A stretch of 64,000 nucleotides of DNA from assembly GCA_025435555.1 (NCBI GenBank), contig JAIWWG010000013.1, positions 62,001-126,000 on the forward strand. The letters run 5' to 3'. This DNA is from Chytriomyces cf. hyalinus JEL632. Lineage: Eukaryota; Chytridiomycota; Chytridiomycetes; Chytridiales; Chytriomycetaceae. Positions 33,416 through 43,270 of the stretch are shown here, one piece after another. Each line of letters starts with the position of its first letter. Position 1 is the stretch's first letter. The notes beneath the pieces were generated by a model that was not told the DNA's origin, did not search any database, and worked only from the letters and a program-made list of their open reading frames with translations. Position numbers and translations under genes: made by a program.

Positions 33416-35675
33416 TCAGTTCTTCCGTGACGAGGAACGGCCAAGGACGGCCGAGCCGCTTCCTTGAACAGGTTGCTGCTGCCCTTGTTGAGGATAGCGG
33501 CCTTGCTGTTGCTGTTGCACCTGAGGATCATTGTAATTGTATCGATATCCTTGTTGGCTGCCTTCACGAGACATACCAATCATTTGCTGTTGCTGTTGCT
33601 GTTGCTCATAATATCGCTGCTGCTGCTGTTGTTGTTGTTGCTGGAGAGTTTGTTGTTGCATGGGTGGTGGAGGTCCCATCATGGGTTGGCCATTGTACAT
33701 GGGCATTCCTGGTTGTGGATACATTGGCTGCGGGAACATGTACGGTGACGCGCCGTATCCCGGCATCATTTGCTGCGGTGGAATCGGTATCTGCGGTTGC
33801 ACAATTACACCCTGGTCATAATATCTCTGCTGTTGTTGCTGCATGACTGGAATTTGCTGCTGATACAAGGGCCGAACCCCTCCACCTTGCATCTGCATCT
33901 GCTGTTGAGGGTAGCGCCCATCGCCTTTTGAACTCATTTGACGTCCAGAATCTCCGTAGTCACGATCGTCATACGATGCAGGATACGCTGCGGATCCATC
34001 AATCAAATCGCCAGATTTTTTGCGCCGATATGCGCCCGAGTTTGAGCCGCCTCCACTGCCACCACCCATCCGCAAGTCCTGCTGCTGCTGTTGTTGCTGT
34101 TGGCTATATTCCGAATAAGGTGGGTTTCTTCCAGTATCAACTGACTGTTTCCGCGATGCAAGATTTGGAGAAGCGCCACCTGATCCTCCAGAGTACTCAT
34201 TAAACCGTGAGTTGTTGGTACCCCGTGCGTTGCCACTCGCGCCAAAATAATCATCACGGCTGCTGCCTGCGGCAGATCGTCCACCAGGAGTTGCATTCGA
34301 CGAATATGCGTCATTATAACGGCCTGATTGTGATGGGGGGTATCGACTGTTGCTAGTTTCGGAGTAATCGTCGGCGCTCGAGCTGCTCCCTCGTCGCTCA
34401 TAGAGTCGGTCAGAGCTTAGAGCAGAGGAAGCTCCTGCTGCGGAAGCTTCATTGCTAGGTTTGCGACGTGATGACGATGGCAGCGAAGGGGACTGTGGAA
34501 TTTAGACAAGATCGTCAGAAATTACACAGCTTTCGAAAACATTATTTCTCCTCACCGATGCTTTCCGATTGACGGCTTCTCGATTCGCGCTGCGACTTCG
34601 CATCCTAGGAGACGCGTTCAGCGATCCAGCTCGTCCCGTGCTGCCCTCCCTTGAAAGCATGTTCACAGCTGAATTGCTAGGATTCGCCGAGTTTTGCACG
34701 GTTTGGGCTGGTTTATTCGAAGCTGCCGCGGTATTTGACGCCGAGTTGACGAAGGGACTCGCTTTTGGCATGTCGCTTGCTAAAAATTGAGAGGATTCGC
34801 GCTTGTCGTTCTTGTCCTTGACGAGAGTTTTGCTGCGTCGATTTTTGGCGCGTTTTCGAGCATCGGACGCTAGAGCCGGAGTCGCACTGTAGTTTTTCCA
34901 TGTTGGAAATTGAGTTTTTTCTCTTGAGCTCCCTTCAAGAAAAACACGAGAACACTACCTTTTTCCAAGATACTCATCGGCCATTAGCAAAACTGCCTGG
35001 AAAACAGAGTTTGAATAAAAAAAAAACCGTTGTCTAACAGTAAAAGGGGCCCACTCCAATAAACAATTAAGAGGAAAGGGAGGTGCCACCTTTTCACGCA
35101 TTGCTTCAGTCGCATTGGGTTCCAATTCATCGACGGTACTGCCAGCAATCGCTTCTGCCAAAGCTCGTTCAATGCGTTCGGTTCTCTCCGAAGATGGGTG
35201 TCCGTAATGTTCTGGGAGGCACGCACACACACAAATACAGAAGAAGAGAGGAGATGAAAAGGAAAAAGGGAAGAAAAAGGTTAACGCGCAAAGAACATGA
35301 AAAGGGGGAGAACTGAGTTAAAATAAAATCTGTACCAAGAAACTGCATCCCTGATAAAGTCGCGGCTTCGAAACACAAATGCGGCGGTCTTTGTCTCGCA
35401 GCCCAACGACCCCACCGTGACAAAACTTCGCCAATATATCTGCACACATGATAATAAAGAAACTTTGCTGAGCAAGGGGAGAATTTTCCCCAAGGCGGCT
35501 ATAAAAAAAGAGCTCTCAACTCCTGCAGCCATGGCTCAGTGTCCAGCTCTTTTTTCGTAAACAGGCCGTTCGTCATGTCGTCCATTAAAGCCATAAAGTC
35601 CGGATCGTTCGTCGGGAGGGGCTGCCGACGAGTCGGATCGTAACGGCGGTGGTGGTTGTCTTTCGATTTTGACAT
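33416..35675 (-). CDS. Gln/Pro/Tyr-rich orphan with helical N-terminal domain
   Basis: Six exons (35675-35521, 35439-35336, 35211-35090, 34996-34959, 34886-34556, 34492-33416) close in frame to 608 residues. I do not recognise the family. The first 140 residues look folded and helical: DPDFMALMDDMTNGLFTKKE, then WLQEYIGEVLSRWGRWAARQ, a hydrophobic CFEAATLSGMQFLEHYGH and REKAVLLMADEYLG. The remainder is disordered: a basic Ser/Ala region, an Arg/Ser/Tyr/Gly region, and a long Gln/Pro/Met/Tyr-rich tail with runs of up to 11 Gln. Such tails occur in RNA-binding, endocytic or condensate-forming proteins. The helical N-terminus plus Gln-rich tail recalls ENTH/VHS-type endocytic adaptors, but I see no diagnostic motif. 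CAG/CAA mixing in the Gln tract suggests selection for the amino acid. Confidence 0.72.
33500..33930 (-). repeat. CAA/CAG triplet-rich poly-Gln tracts
   Basis: Repeated ctg/ttg triplets on the plus strand encode several poly-Gln runs in the C-terminal tail of the Gln-rich orphan, the longest near 33580-33660. Further runs lie near 34080. These are candidate length-variable sites. Confidence 0.85.
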
Positions 35676-35717
35676 TTATTTTTACACAACCCATAAATAA
35701 TCACTCGTCAAAACGAA

Positions 35718-36160
35718 ATGGTATCCACACCCCATCTCCATCCGTCAAAGATCACTGCCTAAATCTGCTGTCAAAAAAAAAGGTCCGCGGAGCAGCAAAA
35801 GAACAAGCACGAGAAAAGGCACAAAAAAAGACAGCAGCGCACGCAGGCGGAGCTTCTCAGGTGCCGTTTTCCCCGTTTCGTTTGCTTGTGATGCGAAACT
35901 CGAGAACTCACACGCAGGTGTGAATGCAGCTGAAAGCAAGGGCGGCGGGTCTGCAGTTTATTTGCCCAACGTGCCGATCGCAAGTTGGTTCGTATAAACT
36001 TTTGGCGCAACACATGGAGTCGAAGCATCCAGGTTTGCCTGAATTCCTGCCTGCAGATTACATGACTAACACATCAATATTCACACAGGAACGAATATAC
36101 CCACAGAGGAATCATTCCAAAAGTAACAAAAAGGAGTGTATTGTTACAAACAAGAAATAA
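35718..36160 (+). CDS. SERF-like (4F5) small protein with C2H2-type zinc finger
   Basis: This is a small basic protein of the 4F5/SERF plus zf-met2 type, widespread in eukaryotes and without a firm function. Three exons (35718-35720, 35783-35860, 35930-36160) give 103 residues. The first coding exon is just the ATG: intron gtatcc...aaaaaag separates it from VRGAAKEQAREKAQKK, the canonical 4F5 start. The second junction gives GASQLKARAAGLQFICPTC. The zinc finger is C-P-T-C...H-M-E-S-K-H followed by PGLPEFLPADY, as in plant and animal homologues. The last 35 residues are extra compared with the usual 70-80-residue family, so the final exon may be shortened by an intron I could not place. It is divergent from the Gln-rich orphan, with starts 43 bp apart. 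Confidence 0.8.
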
Positions 36161-36204
36161 AATAACACAAGGAGAGTTGAAACCAAAACAAGTCACGCAT
36201 TCTT

Positions 36205-38531
36205 TTAAACAACAGCCTTAAGTGTGACAGGGACACTCCCTCGATTCGCAAAAACCCTGAAACTCTGTACATACGTTCCGCGCAACACACCGCTAATCTT
36301 CACCTCAACGTCCAACACGCCCCCGTTCCCTTCAACAACACCTTTCATTGAATCAAGTTTGAAACTTGAAAAAAATGTGCACGGTTTTCCGTCCCGCGTT
36401 CCGCCGCCTTGCGCAGTAATGTGGAATGGAGCGTCTTTTAAAGCCGGGTTCTGAAGCCGAATGTAGGTGCGTGGATGTGGGCCGCGATGCTTGCTATTTG
36501 TAACATGCAGTGTTACAGCTGCTGGGATCAAAATGAGTTTACGTGCAACGGTTCGCACAGGTGCACTCGAAAGTCCCGTGCCAGAACTGGGAAACGTAAT
36601 TTCATGAAGAATGATATTTTTGAACTGGCTAGGGATCGGTTCGAGCGGTGAAACTCTGTTTCGAGTGGATGATGCGGACTGGTGTTTGTGTTTCATTGTA
36701 GCTGGGTATTCTCGAGGTTCTGTGCGAGGGGGCGGAGGTTGATAGAGCGGTTTTCGGGTAACTGCAACATATTGACGTGGTTCGGTGCGTTGCTGTGTGG
36801 TTGTATGTGCAGTGCTTTTTGGAGCTTTCATGGATGCCACGAACGCATTGTTTCGCTTTGTAAGTGCCTGATTCGGAATGGAGCCACTCGCTTTCCCGCC
36901 CGACGTTCGCTTTTTCTTTGGGCTGAGCTTCCATTTAACTGTATAACGAGCGTTGCCCAGTGCCGGTGATCGAATGTAAAGCGGTTTTTTGCCAGTCGGT
37001 TTCGCGGGTCCCATTTTACGAACACGACCCTCCTCCACTTGCGGACTGCTGTTGATTTCATCAACGATTTTACCAGTCCGATCCCGCTTTGGTGTGTTGA
37101 AAAAGGGCTAAAGTCCAAATATTTTTGGAGGGTTACGGCAAGGTCACGTCAAAATCAAACATTTCACACGCACCCTCTCCTCGAGATCAACAAGCTGCCC
37201 CAATTTCCCACCCAATTTCCCGCTCTTTTCCGCAAAATACTTGCTCATTGGCGTTTTCGCTGCATCCTCATCTTCTCCGCCCGCATTTGAATCCATTCCG
37301 CCAGATACAATCCTTCGATACAACGCTGTCCCCAAAGTCTGCGTTGGATGTGTATTTTGATACACTTCTGCAATCGGAGAAACGGGTAACGGTGCACGGT
37401 CCAAAGGGGCCGCGCCAGGCCCGTAAAATGACGCATTTCGACTGTTTCCAAGAATGTAATCGTCTGATTTGATTGAAAGGTTGCTTATTTCTGAATGGCG
37501 TGGGGAGTTGGATCCAGAGTTTGCTGGAGAAAAATCGTGTCCTTTGAAAAACCAAAGAATCAGAAATTATGATGATGGGCCATCGCAACAGATGTTCGAC
37601 ATATGCATACCTGAAATATCAAAAACTTCGTCCAAGAGGTTCGAATGGAGTCCAGCGGGTACTTCTGAATCGAAAGGGCAGTCGTCTACAAATGCAGCAA
37701 GTTCTGTCGGGGGGGTCATTTCACAAAACGGATCTTCGGTCGCAAGGAATCTCTGCGATGCTGCCGTTGCGCCAGAATTGGGGGAAGCGTCTGTAATGCA
37801 ACGGAAAGGCTATTAGGTGATTGGATAAGAGCGACACGGCAACAGAATGGAAGTACCATGATATGATTTGATCTTGAATCCACTCTTCAGGGAAAATGGA
37901 GACGATTCATACACTAAAATATTTTTTGACCGGTTGTCAATGGGAAAACTCTGTTACGGACAAAACAAAAACAAAAACCTTGTTCGGACGACGGACTAAA
38001 TGGATTATCCGCAGTGGAGAAATTCATCTGACCTCCCCCAAATTGAGCAAACGTCGCATCCGATGGTTGACTGAATGAAACACTGGAAGGGTTCTCCAGA
38101 AAGGGCGCCGACTGAAGCATACTCTCAAAGACACTCTGAGAATCCCCAGCATCCCCACCACCAACAAACGACGATGCATCCATGCATTCCACTCCAGACA
38201 TGCTCCCATTCCCAATGCGCGAAATGTCGTCTAAACGAGCATCAAAGTCACGGGTGCTCGGACGGGCAAACGAGTTTTCGACATGGCCGCCAAGCAAGTG
38301 CTTCATGTCACCAATGAGACGCACGGTTTTCGCAGTTTGCGGGGCGCGAAGAGAGGCAAATTGCTGCTTTTTGCGGGTGAGGAACACATCGATCGAGTCG
38401 AGTAGCGATGATAGTGCCGGGTTTGCGAGCGTGTGTGTGAGGGTGAAGGTGGTTGAGTGGATGTCTGTCAGAGCGGCAGTGTGGATGAGTCCCGCCTTGC
38501 CGGGCTTTTCATAGTGTGCAGTCCACACCAT
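36205..38531 (-). CDS. Large orphan protein with beta-rich C-terminal domain
   Basis: Several exons on the minus strand appear to form one gene from ATG at 38529-38531 to the stop at 36205. The N-terminal exon (38531 to about 37980) reads as a helical domain: FTLTHTLANPALSSLLDSID, then RLIGDMKHLLGGHVENS. It is followed by Ser/Phe-rich disordered sequence. Middle exons are Pro/Ser-rich (about 37.8-37.4 kb) with a segment TPMSKYFAEKSGKLGGKLGQ and LEERV. The final exon (from about 37110) is basic, then ends in a 130-residue beta-rich domain: RKLILIPAAVTLHVTNSKHR, IRLQNPALKDAPFHI and YVQSFRVFANRGSVPVTLKA. That pattern recalls ASH/MSP-like domains of centrosomal and ciliary proteins, but I cannot confirm it. 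Exon joins between 37.9 and 37.1 kb are approximate; the region could be two genes. Confidence 0.55.
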
Positions 38532-38755
38532 GTCTTTTGTTTGGTGGTTCGGATATTTATTGACTGTTGTTAAAATTTAAAAATATTTCAAGTCACGAGT
38601 CGGCAAGAAGGACCAGCAGAAACAAGCAGGCATCTCAGTAAATCACATAAAAGCTTCTATTAATTGCATGATGTATTTGAGCTCAACGAATTAGAATGAA
38701 CGACTTTTAAAAATTAGAGTCAACCCTTTGAACCCTTTCAAAAAAAGGCACGTTC

Positions 38756-40057
38756 TCACTTTCCAAGCAAAAGAACGCGAATGTCATCGAGAATATCCAG
38801 CATCACCAGCTGCGGCGCCTCCTTCGCGATAAACTCAAACTCAGCCGGATACTGGATCCAGTTTTCATTTTCAGGCTCCACTGGCCCATCCATTTGATCG
38901 GGATGGTACGCCTCGCCAGTGTACAGCGTTCTCTGGTTAAAGACAAACGTACGAACAAAGTACGTGAGCATGTTCACTTGATCCAAATTGGGGTGAATGT
39001 GCGGCTTCACGTAATAAGCGTGTGCCTGGGGCAGCTTGGACCAATGCAGGGTGGGTTTGATGTGATGGATGCCATGGTAGCCATTGTTGAAAAACAGCGC
39101 GTTTGTCATGAAGCCGGTGAAATTTCTGCTCGTGTTGACGTTTACAATGTGGATGGGGGCAAGCTGGCCGGCACCTGGGCTTTTGTGAAGCGGATCTTTT
39201 GCACTGGCGTTGATAGGTTTGGCGCATCCATCGTGCTGGAGCATGTTCATGTTTGTGATGAAGATGCTGGCAGCCATTCTTGGTCCGTTCCAGAACATGA
39301 TCCAGTACAATGGGTTCGCTAGGGCGCAAAAGACATGCATTACGACCACGGTTGACATTTGCAAGGCAAATTCTGTCCAGATGCGCTTGCCTTGGCGCTT
39401 CATGAGCCGCATGTAGCGCATGTCGCTGGCCGCAATCACATTGCCGACCCTTCCAAAGAAGCACATGTAGTTCCACAGGTGGTACTTGTATCGCATCTGA
39501 GTCGTACGCATGTGGTCCTCTGCCATTTGAGTGTATCGGTGGTGACTGAGGTTGTGTGCCGAGACAAAGGTGCAGACGGGATGGCCGAAGCAGATTGTGA
39601 GAAGAAGATGAAAGATGCGGTTGTGCATAGGGTTGTAGAAAATGTTGTAGTGGATCGTGTTGTGCACAATTGTCGAAACAGACGCAGTGAGTTGGACGAG
39701 AAGAAGCCAGGTCCCGAGCAATTGCAACGGAGACATGGCGGATGCATGCGTCCAAATGTACACGTTGACTGCGAGGCAAAGAAGCACCACGCTGATTGTC
39801 CACACATCGGAGGGTTCTTTGAGGCCCAATTGGCTGCCAACCCACTGCATTGCCTTTGAGGGTGCCTGGTAGACAAGGGGGGCAGGCGTGAGGTCCTTCC
39901 CATGCTCCGATCGCTGGATCGCTCCTGCATCGTTGTCTTGACAGTTTCTCTCTGTCTTCTCGTCTCGATCATATGGTGCATCGAAAGATCCGATGACCGA
40001 CAGTCTTCTCGTCACGTACGAGGCGGTACTGGTCGCAGTTCTTGTGATGGTGGACAT
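38756..40057 (-). CDS. Membrane fatty-acid desaturase
   Basis: This 433-residue protein is a membrane di-iron fatty-acid desaturase, encoded by one exon. The three histidine boxes are visible: HNTIH (about residue 150), HNLSHH (about 180) and, near the C-terminus, HGIHH in NGYHGIHHIKP. Hydrophobic stretches before box 1 (VWTISVVLLCLAVNVYIW and LQLLGTWLLLVQLTASV) and between boxes 2 and 3 fit the membrane topology. No cytochrome b5 domain is fused at either end. The N-terminal 60 residues are polar and Ser/Thr-rich. The regiospecificity cannot be read from sequence; it looks more like the soluble-electron-donor DesA/hydroxylase-type group than the b5-fused front-end enzymes. The adjacent gene is unrelated. 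Confidence 0.87.
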   Translation of the reverse strand: MSTITRTATSTASYVTRRLSVIGSFDAPYDRDEKTERNCQDNDAGAIQRSEHGKDLTPAPLVYQAPSKAMQWVGSQLGLKEPSDVWTISVVLLCLAVNVYIWTHASAMSPLQLLGTWLLLVQLTASVSTIVHNTIHYNIFYNPMHNRIFHLLLTICFGHPVCTFVSAHNLSHHRYTQMAEDHMRTTQMRYKYHLWNYMCFFGRVGNVIAASDMRYMRLMKRQGKRIWTEFALQMSTVVVMHVFCALANPLYWIMFWNGPRMAASIFITNMNMLQHDGCAKPINASAKDPLHKSPGAGQLAPIHIVNVNTSRNFTGFMTNALFFNNGYHGIHHIKPTLHWSKLPQAHAYYVKPHIHPNLDQVNMLTYFVRTFVFNQRTLYTGEAYHPDQMDGPVEPENENWIQYPAEFEFIAKEAPQLVMLDILDDIRVLLLGK

Positions 40058-40274
40058 TTCTAAGAGGATAGAAAGAAGAACGTCGGGCCGACTGAATTTT
40101 CCGATTGTGAGGGTTGGTCGGCCCAGCCGCGATTTATAAACACAGATGTGCAGTGAAAAATCGAGGATTGGTAACTATTTCGAACTTGACCACGAATTAC
40201 ACCCCACGAAAATGTGAGCGAAGCCAGGTCACTGGCAGTCACATGCACGCAATATACACCCACTCTGTTTCAGA

Positions 40275-40313
40275 GCATTCGTATTTATTCGTATTTATTC
40301 GTATTTATTCGTA
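40275..40313. repeat. Tandem 10-bp repeat (attcgtattt unit)
   Basis: The unit attcgtattt repeats three and a half times exactly. It lies just downstream of the CENP-X stop codon (which reads on the minus strand), in its 3' UTR. Simple slippage is the likely origin. Confidence 0.9.
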
Positions 40314-40320
40314 ATCGCTG

Positions 40321-40811
40321 TCAGTTGAAGTCCAGCAGCAGCTGCGGCAGCACACGCTCCAGACAGTTGACGTCCAGCTTCGTGTCTCCACCGTCCAACT
40401 CACTCGCATGCGCCATGCTGCTTCTCCTTTGCAACGCCTGCTGCGTGGAACGCATCACAACCTCTGAGTGCGGTTAAGAGTGCACGATTAGAAATTGCTG
40501 CAATTAAAAAATTTGGTATTTGCTTTTTAAAATAACAACAGACCAGTCGTGAAGGCAGTGAGAAGCTCACACGTCACAGCGAGAGACTCCTTGTTCATTT
40601 TAAAGTCCGGGTTGTTGCTCTGCATCCAAAAGTAAAAATGCGGGTGTCAGGAGTATTTTAACATTAGCCGGAGCAGGGGACGACGGGTCTGCGGACTCAC
40701 CGCGGCTTTCAAGAGCGCCTGCACAGTCTCCTGCAATTGCTGGTTAGAAAACATGCGCTTGAATGCGAGTGCCGCCCTCAGAGAGCCCTGACTCACAGGG
40801 TTGAAGGACAT
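40321..40811 (-). CDS. CENPX: Centromere/Fanconi histone-fold protein CENP-X (MHF2)
   Basis: CENP-X (MHF2, yeast Mhf2) pairs with CENP-S to form a histone-fold tetramer that binds DNA at kinetochores and at FANCM-processed forks. Three exons were spliced by hand: 40811-40701, then one starting near 40623 and ending near 40546 (SNNPDFKMNKES..AFTT), then from about 40467 to the stop at 40321. The product is about 110 residues. The C-terminal helix LDVNCLERVLPQLLLDF is almost identical to the end of animal CENP-X (LEKVLPQLLLDF). The first 36 residues, ending in TVQALLKAA, form helix 1. The middle exon carries the second helix (LAVTCELLTAFTTEVVMRST). The gene was too short and too fragmented for any long open frame and is easily missed. 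Confidence 0.88.
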
Positions 40812-42308
40812 TCTGCTCTTTAATTTTTATCGGCGCATAAAATAACTTTCTTTTCGGTTTTCGGACAACAAAAGCTCGACGCAGCAGGTTGTGGCCATTG
40901 TGGGATATCGCCCGCGTGAAGCACACACACACACATAAAGACGACAAAAACAATTATCTTTGTGCAGCGTGGTATTTGGCGTGTTCAACAACTTCCTCCA
41001 AGCCGACTGTTTGATAAGAAGAACGTTTGGAGACACAGACACCCGCGTTGCTCGAATTGTTTCAGAAGCAAGATCTTGACTTGTCAGTTTTCGTGGGGAA
41101 CAGTTGCAAAGTTCAAAAGAGAGTTTGCAATCATTTTTAGAGTGTTTTGGCGCAGAGTGAGCGCACTGTCCGTTGATGAAGACACACGGAGACGGATATA
41201 TGGGGCTGGCTGTCTAGACGGGGCTGTGGGTCAGGACACCCAACGCAGTCGCGAAAGCATTTGGCGTCCATCGTGGTGAACAGCATAACCTCCATTCCAC
41301 TGGCACCCAACCCCGCTCGAAACTTGAAATAAAAACACAGCACGCAAGATGCTCCAATGAGGCTGGCAAATGCCGGTCCGCCTCAACTGGATGGCAATTT
41401 TGTGTGCAACATCTGTCAATGTGGCTGGTTTGTTGACGCTTGCTTGGATCGATCCGATACGAAAGAGTTTCCGCGGCTTCGGAATCGGCATCCATCTCCA
41501 CCCAAAACTTCTTGCTCGTGGGTTGATAGTCGGGAGTGCCCATTCCTGAAACGCCCCGACGTCTGAACGGCATGCCACTGATGGCCATGTTGGTTCCGTA
41601 TTCCATCCACAAAGCCAAAGAGGGGTATCAAGGACTTTTATGTTTATCGTCAGCACTGACGAAAGGCGAAAACCATCAGAACCGAAAAGAAAAAAAGAAA
41701 AGATGCAAGTCAGAACTGCTTCTTCTTGGAGGAAATGTTTCAACAAGAACAAACCCAAGACTTTCTCTTTTTTTTGGCTGATCCTGGTTCCTGAGTAAGA
41801 GTTGTGTGTGACTTTTTATTGGGGAATATGCGGGACTTGCTTTCGGACACGAACTTGCACATTTCTTTGGAAGGCGAGTTTCATGCAATGCGGCGTTACG
41901 ACAATGATTTTAGGGCAAATATAAGAAATGCAGTGTGGTTAATTACAACGGCATGACACCGTATGCGGCATCCTTTCTTGAAGGAATCTGGGGGAGAAAC
42001 GCGTGGGATCGTGTGCGTGTGAAAAGACACGCAAAAGAAAGCAGCGTGAACTCTTCATTGTCTAAACTGCAGCAAGCTTAGCCACCATAGTTCCGACCAG
42101 CCCGCAGCAGCTGAGACCGTTGACATGTGATCATCAGAAAGAGACGCGGATTCATTGATCGTTACAGCCCTTTCCCAGTGCAGCGATGTGTGAAACTGTT
42201 CAGTGATTATCATAAAGTGTATTCAGTTTGTTGTGCACTTAAATCTCTCAAGCCACACTTTCTCCCCCCCCAACAACCCCAATGAGCAAAAGAGACACAC
42301 ACGCATCT
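40812..42308. other. 1.5-kb sparse region with only weak open frames
   Basis: No confident gene. The best candidate is a minus-strand frame from ATG at about 41603 to 41214 (PFRRRGVSGMGTPDYQPTSK, then a Cys-rich end); see findings. Other open frames on both strands are short, lack start codons or homology and look like shadows. A short plus-strand frame (about 41830-41960, MRDLLSDTNLHISLEGEF) is also seen. The stretch near 42080-42170 has no open frame of note. It may hold an RNA gene or a fast-evolving gene that I cannot identify. Confidence 0.4.
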
Positions 42309-42674
42309 TCACGCTTCCACAAGAACAAACTGGTACTTGTCCACCTGCTGCGCTACAAAACGTCTCTTGCCAACAACCATGCATCGCTGTCCATGGGATA
42401 TCTCATCCACAGATTCAACCACACTTCCTTCGTCCGTCGTGAAGGTGAACGGTGCATATTGATGCCAGACACTTCCTTCCTGCCAAAAGAGACGTAAAAA
42501 TACGCTTCCGTCCATTTTACCCTCTTGAACCAGGAGCAATGTCCTCGAGGTCGGGTCCCAGCGATTCATTCGACTGGAGGTGATGAGCAGCTGGAGGAGG
42601 GTGGGTGGGATGGGTTTGAACATGTCAATGGAGACAGCTTGTTGATCCAGATGGTCTGGCACTTGTTGCAGCAT
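42309..42674 (-). CDS. Small orphan protein, 121 residues
   Basis: A single-exon frame starts at ATG 42672-42674. The sequence is balanced and looks folded: DMFKPIPPTLLQLLITSSRM, DPTSRTLLLVQEGKMDGSVF, then VWHQYAPFTFTTDEG and GKRRFVAQQVDKYQFVLVEA. The alternation of short beta-like strands is compatible with a small beta-barrel or PH-like fold, but I recognise no family. It has no signal peptide or membrane segment. It stands alone between two long gene-poor stretches. Confidence 0.5.
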   Translation of the reverse strand: MLQQVPDHLDQQAVSIDMFKPIPPTLLQLLITSSRMNRWDPTSRTLLLVQEGKMDGSVFLRLFWQEGSVWHQYAPFTFTTDEGSVVESVDEISHGQRCMVVGKRRFVAQQVDKYQFVLVEA

Positions 42675-43270
42675 GTGTTGTTATTTTTCCCCCTTGGTTG
42701 AGCGGATGTTCCGTTCGTTGCTAATTTGCCGAGTGGATTTTATTTGTTCAACAGTGGAGATTGGTTTTGGGGACAGTGGGAGATTTGAGTTTTCCCACTC
42801 GAAGGGATCCCACCCAAAGTATTTATGGTACATCACATGCTGCGTACAGTGAGAAAGCTGTACTAGGGCCTTTCTGCTTGAGTAGGAAGGAGGTTTGCAG
42901 ATGAGGCTGATGGCTGACTCAATCTTGTCACTTGAGTCACTCCGCAAACCGTCCGTTGGAATGACTTAGTAACTTGCGGTATGTCTGTAGTCAGTAGCGC
43001 GCTTTGATGGGATTTTTGATCAGCCTCCAACAGCGCTCAACCCACCAGGAATTGGGGAAGATGCCACTCAGCCAAAAGCCATTAGTTCAAGACATGCCAG
43101 CTGCATTCTTGACGGAGCAGAAAGTCAACTGTCGCTGATGCGATGCGCAAGAGCGGAGCTTTGCCCATCCCATACAGTCAAACAACCATCCACGTCCACT
43201 GACTGGCAATCAGAGAAGAGAAAACGCAAGCATTTCAAAAGGCCACGTTTTCTGTTAGTGTGTCATTGTC
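42675..43270. promoter_or_regulatory. Intergenic region upstream of the GT31-like gene
   Basis: A 596-bp gap lies between two divergent starts. Short open frames occur on both strands but none has recognisable content. It should contain both promoters; no motif is distinctive. Confidence 0.4.

Noticed and set aside
33427-33846. Val/Ala-rich or Leu-rich plus-strand frames that look like membrane proteins
   Set aside because: They are the CAG/CAA poly-Gln region read on the other strand (Leu/Val/Ala codons), not real genes.
38937-39859. Long His/Pro-rich minus frame and plus frames inside the desaturase
   Set aside because: The in-frame desaturase has all three histidine boxes; the others are frame shadows.
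40275-40313. Tandem 10-bp repeat considered as a CRISPR-like or telomeric array
   Set aside because: There are no spacers, only about 3.5 units, and the unit does not match telomeric repeats.
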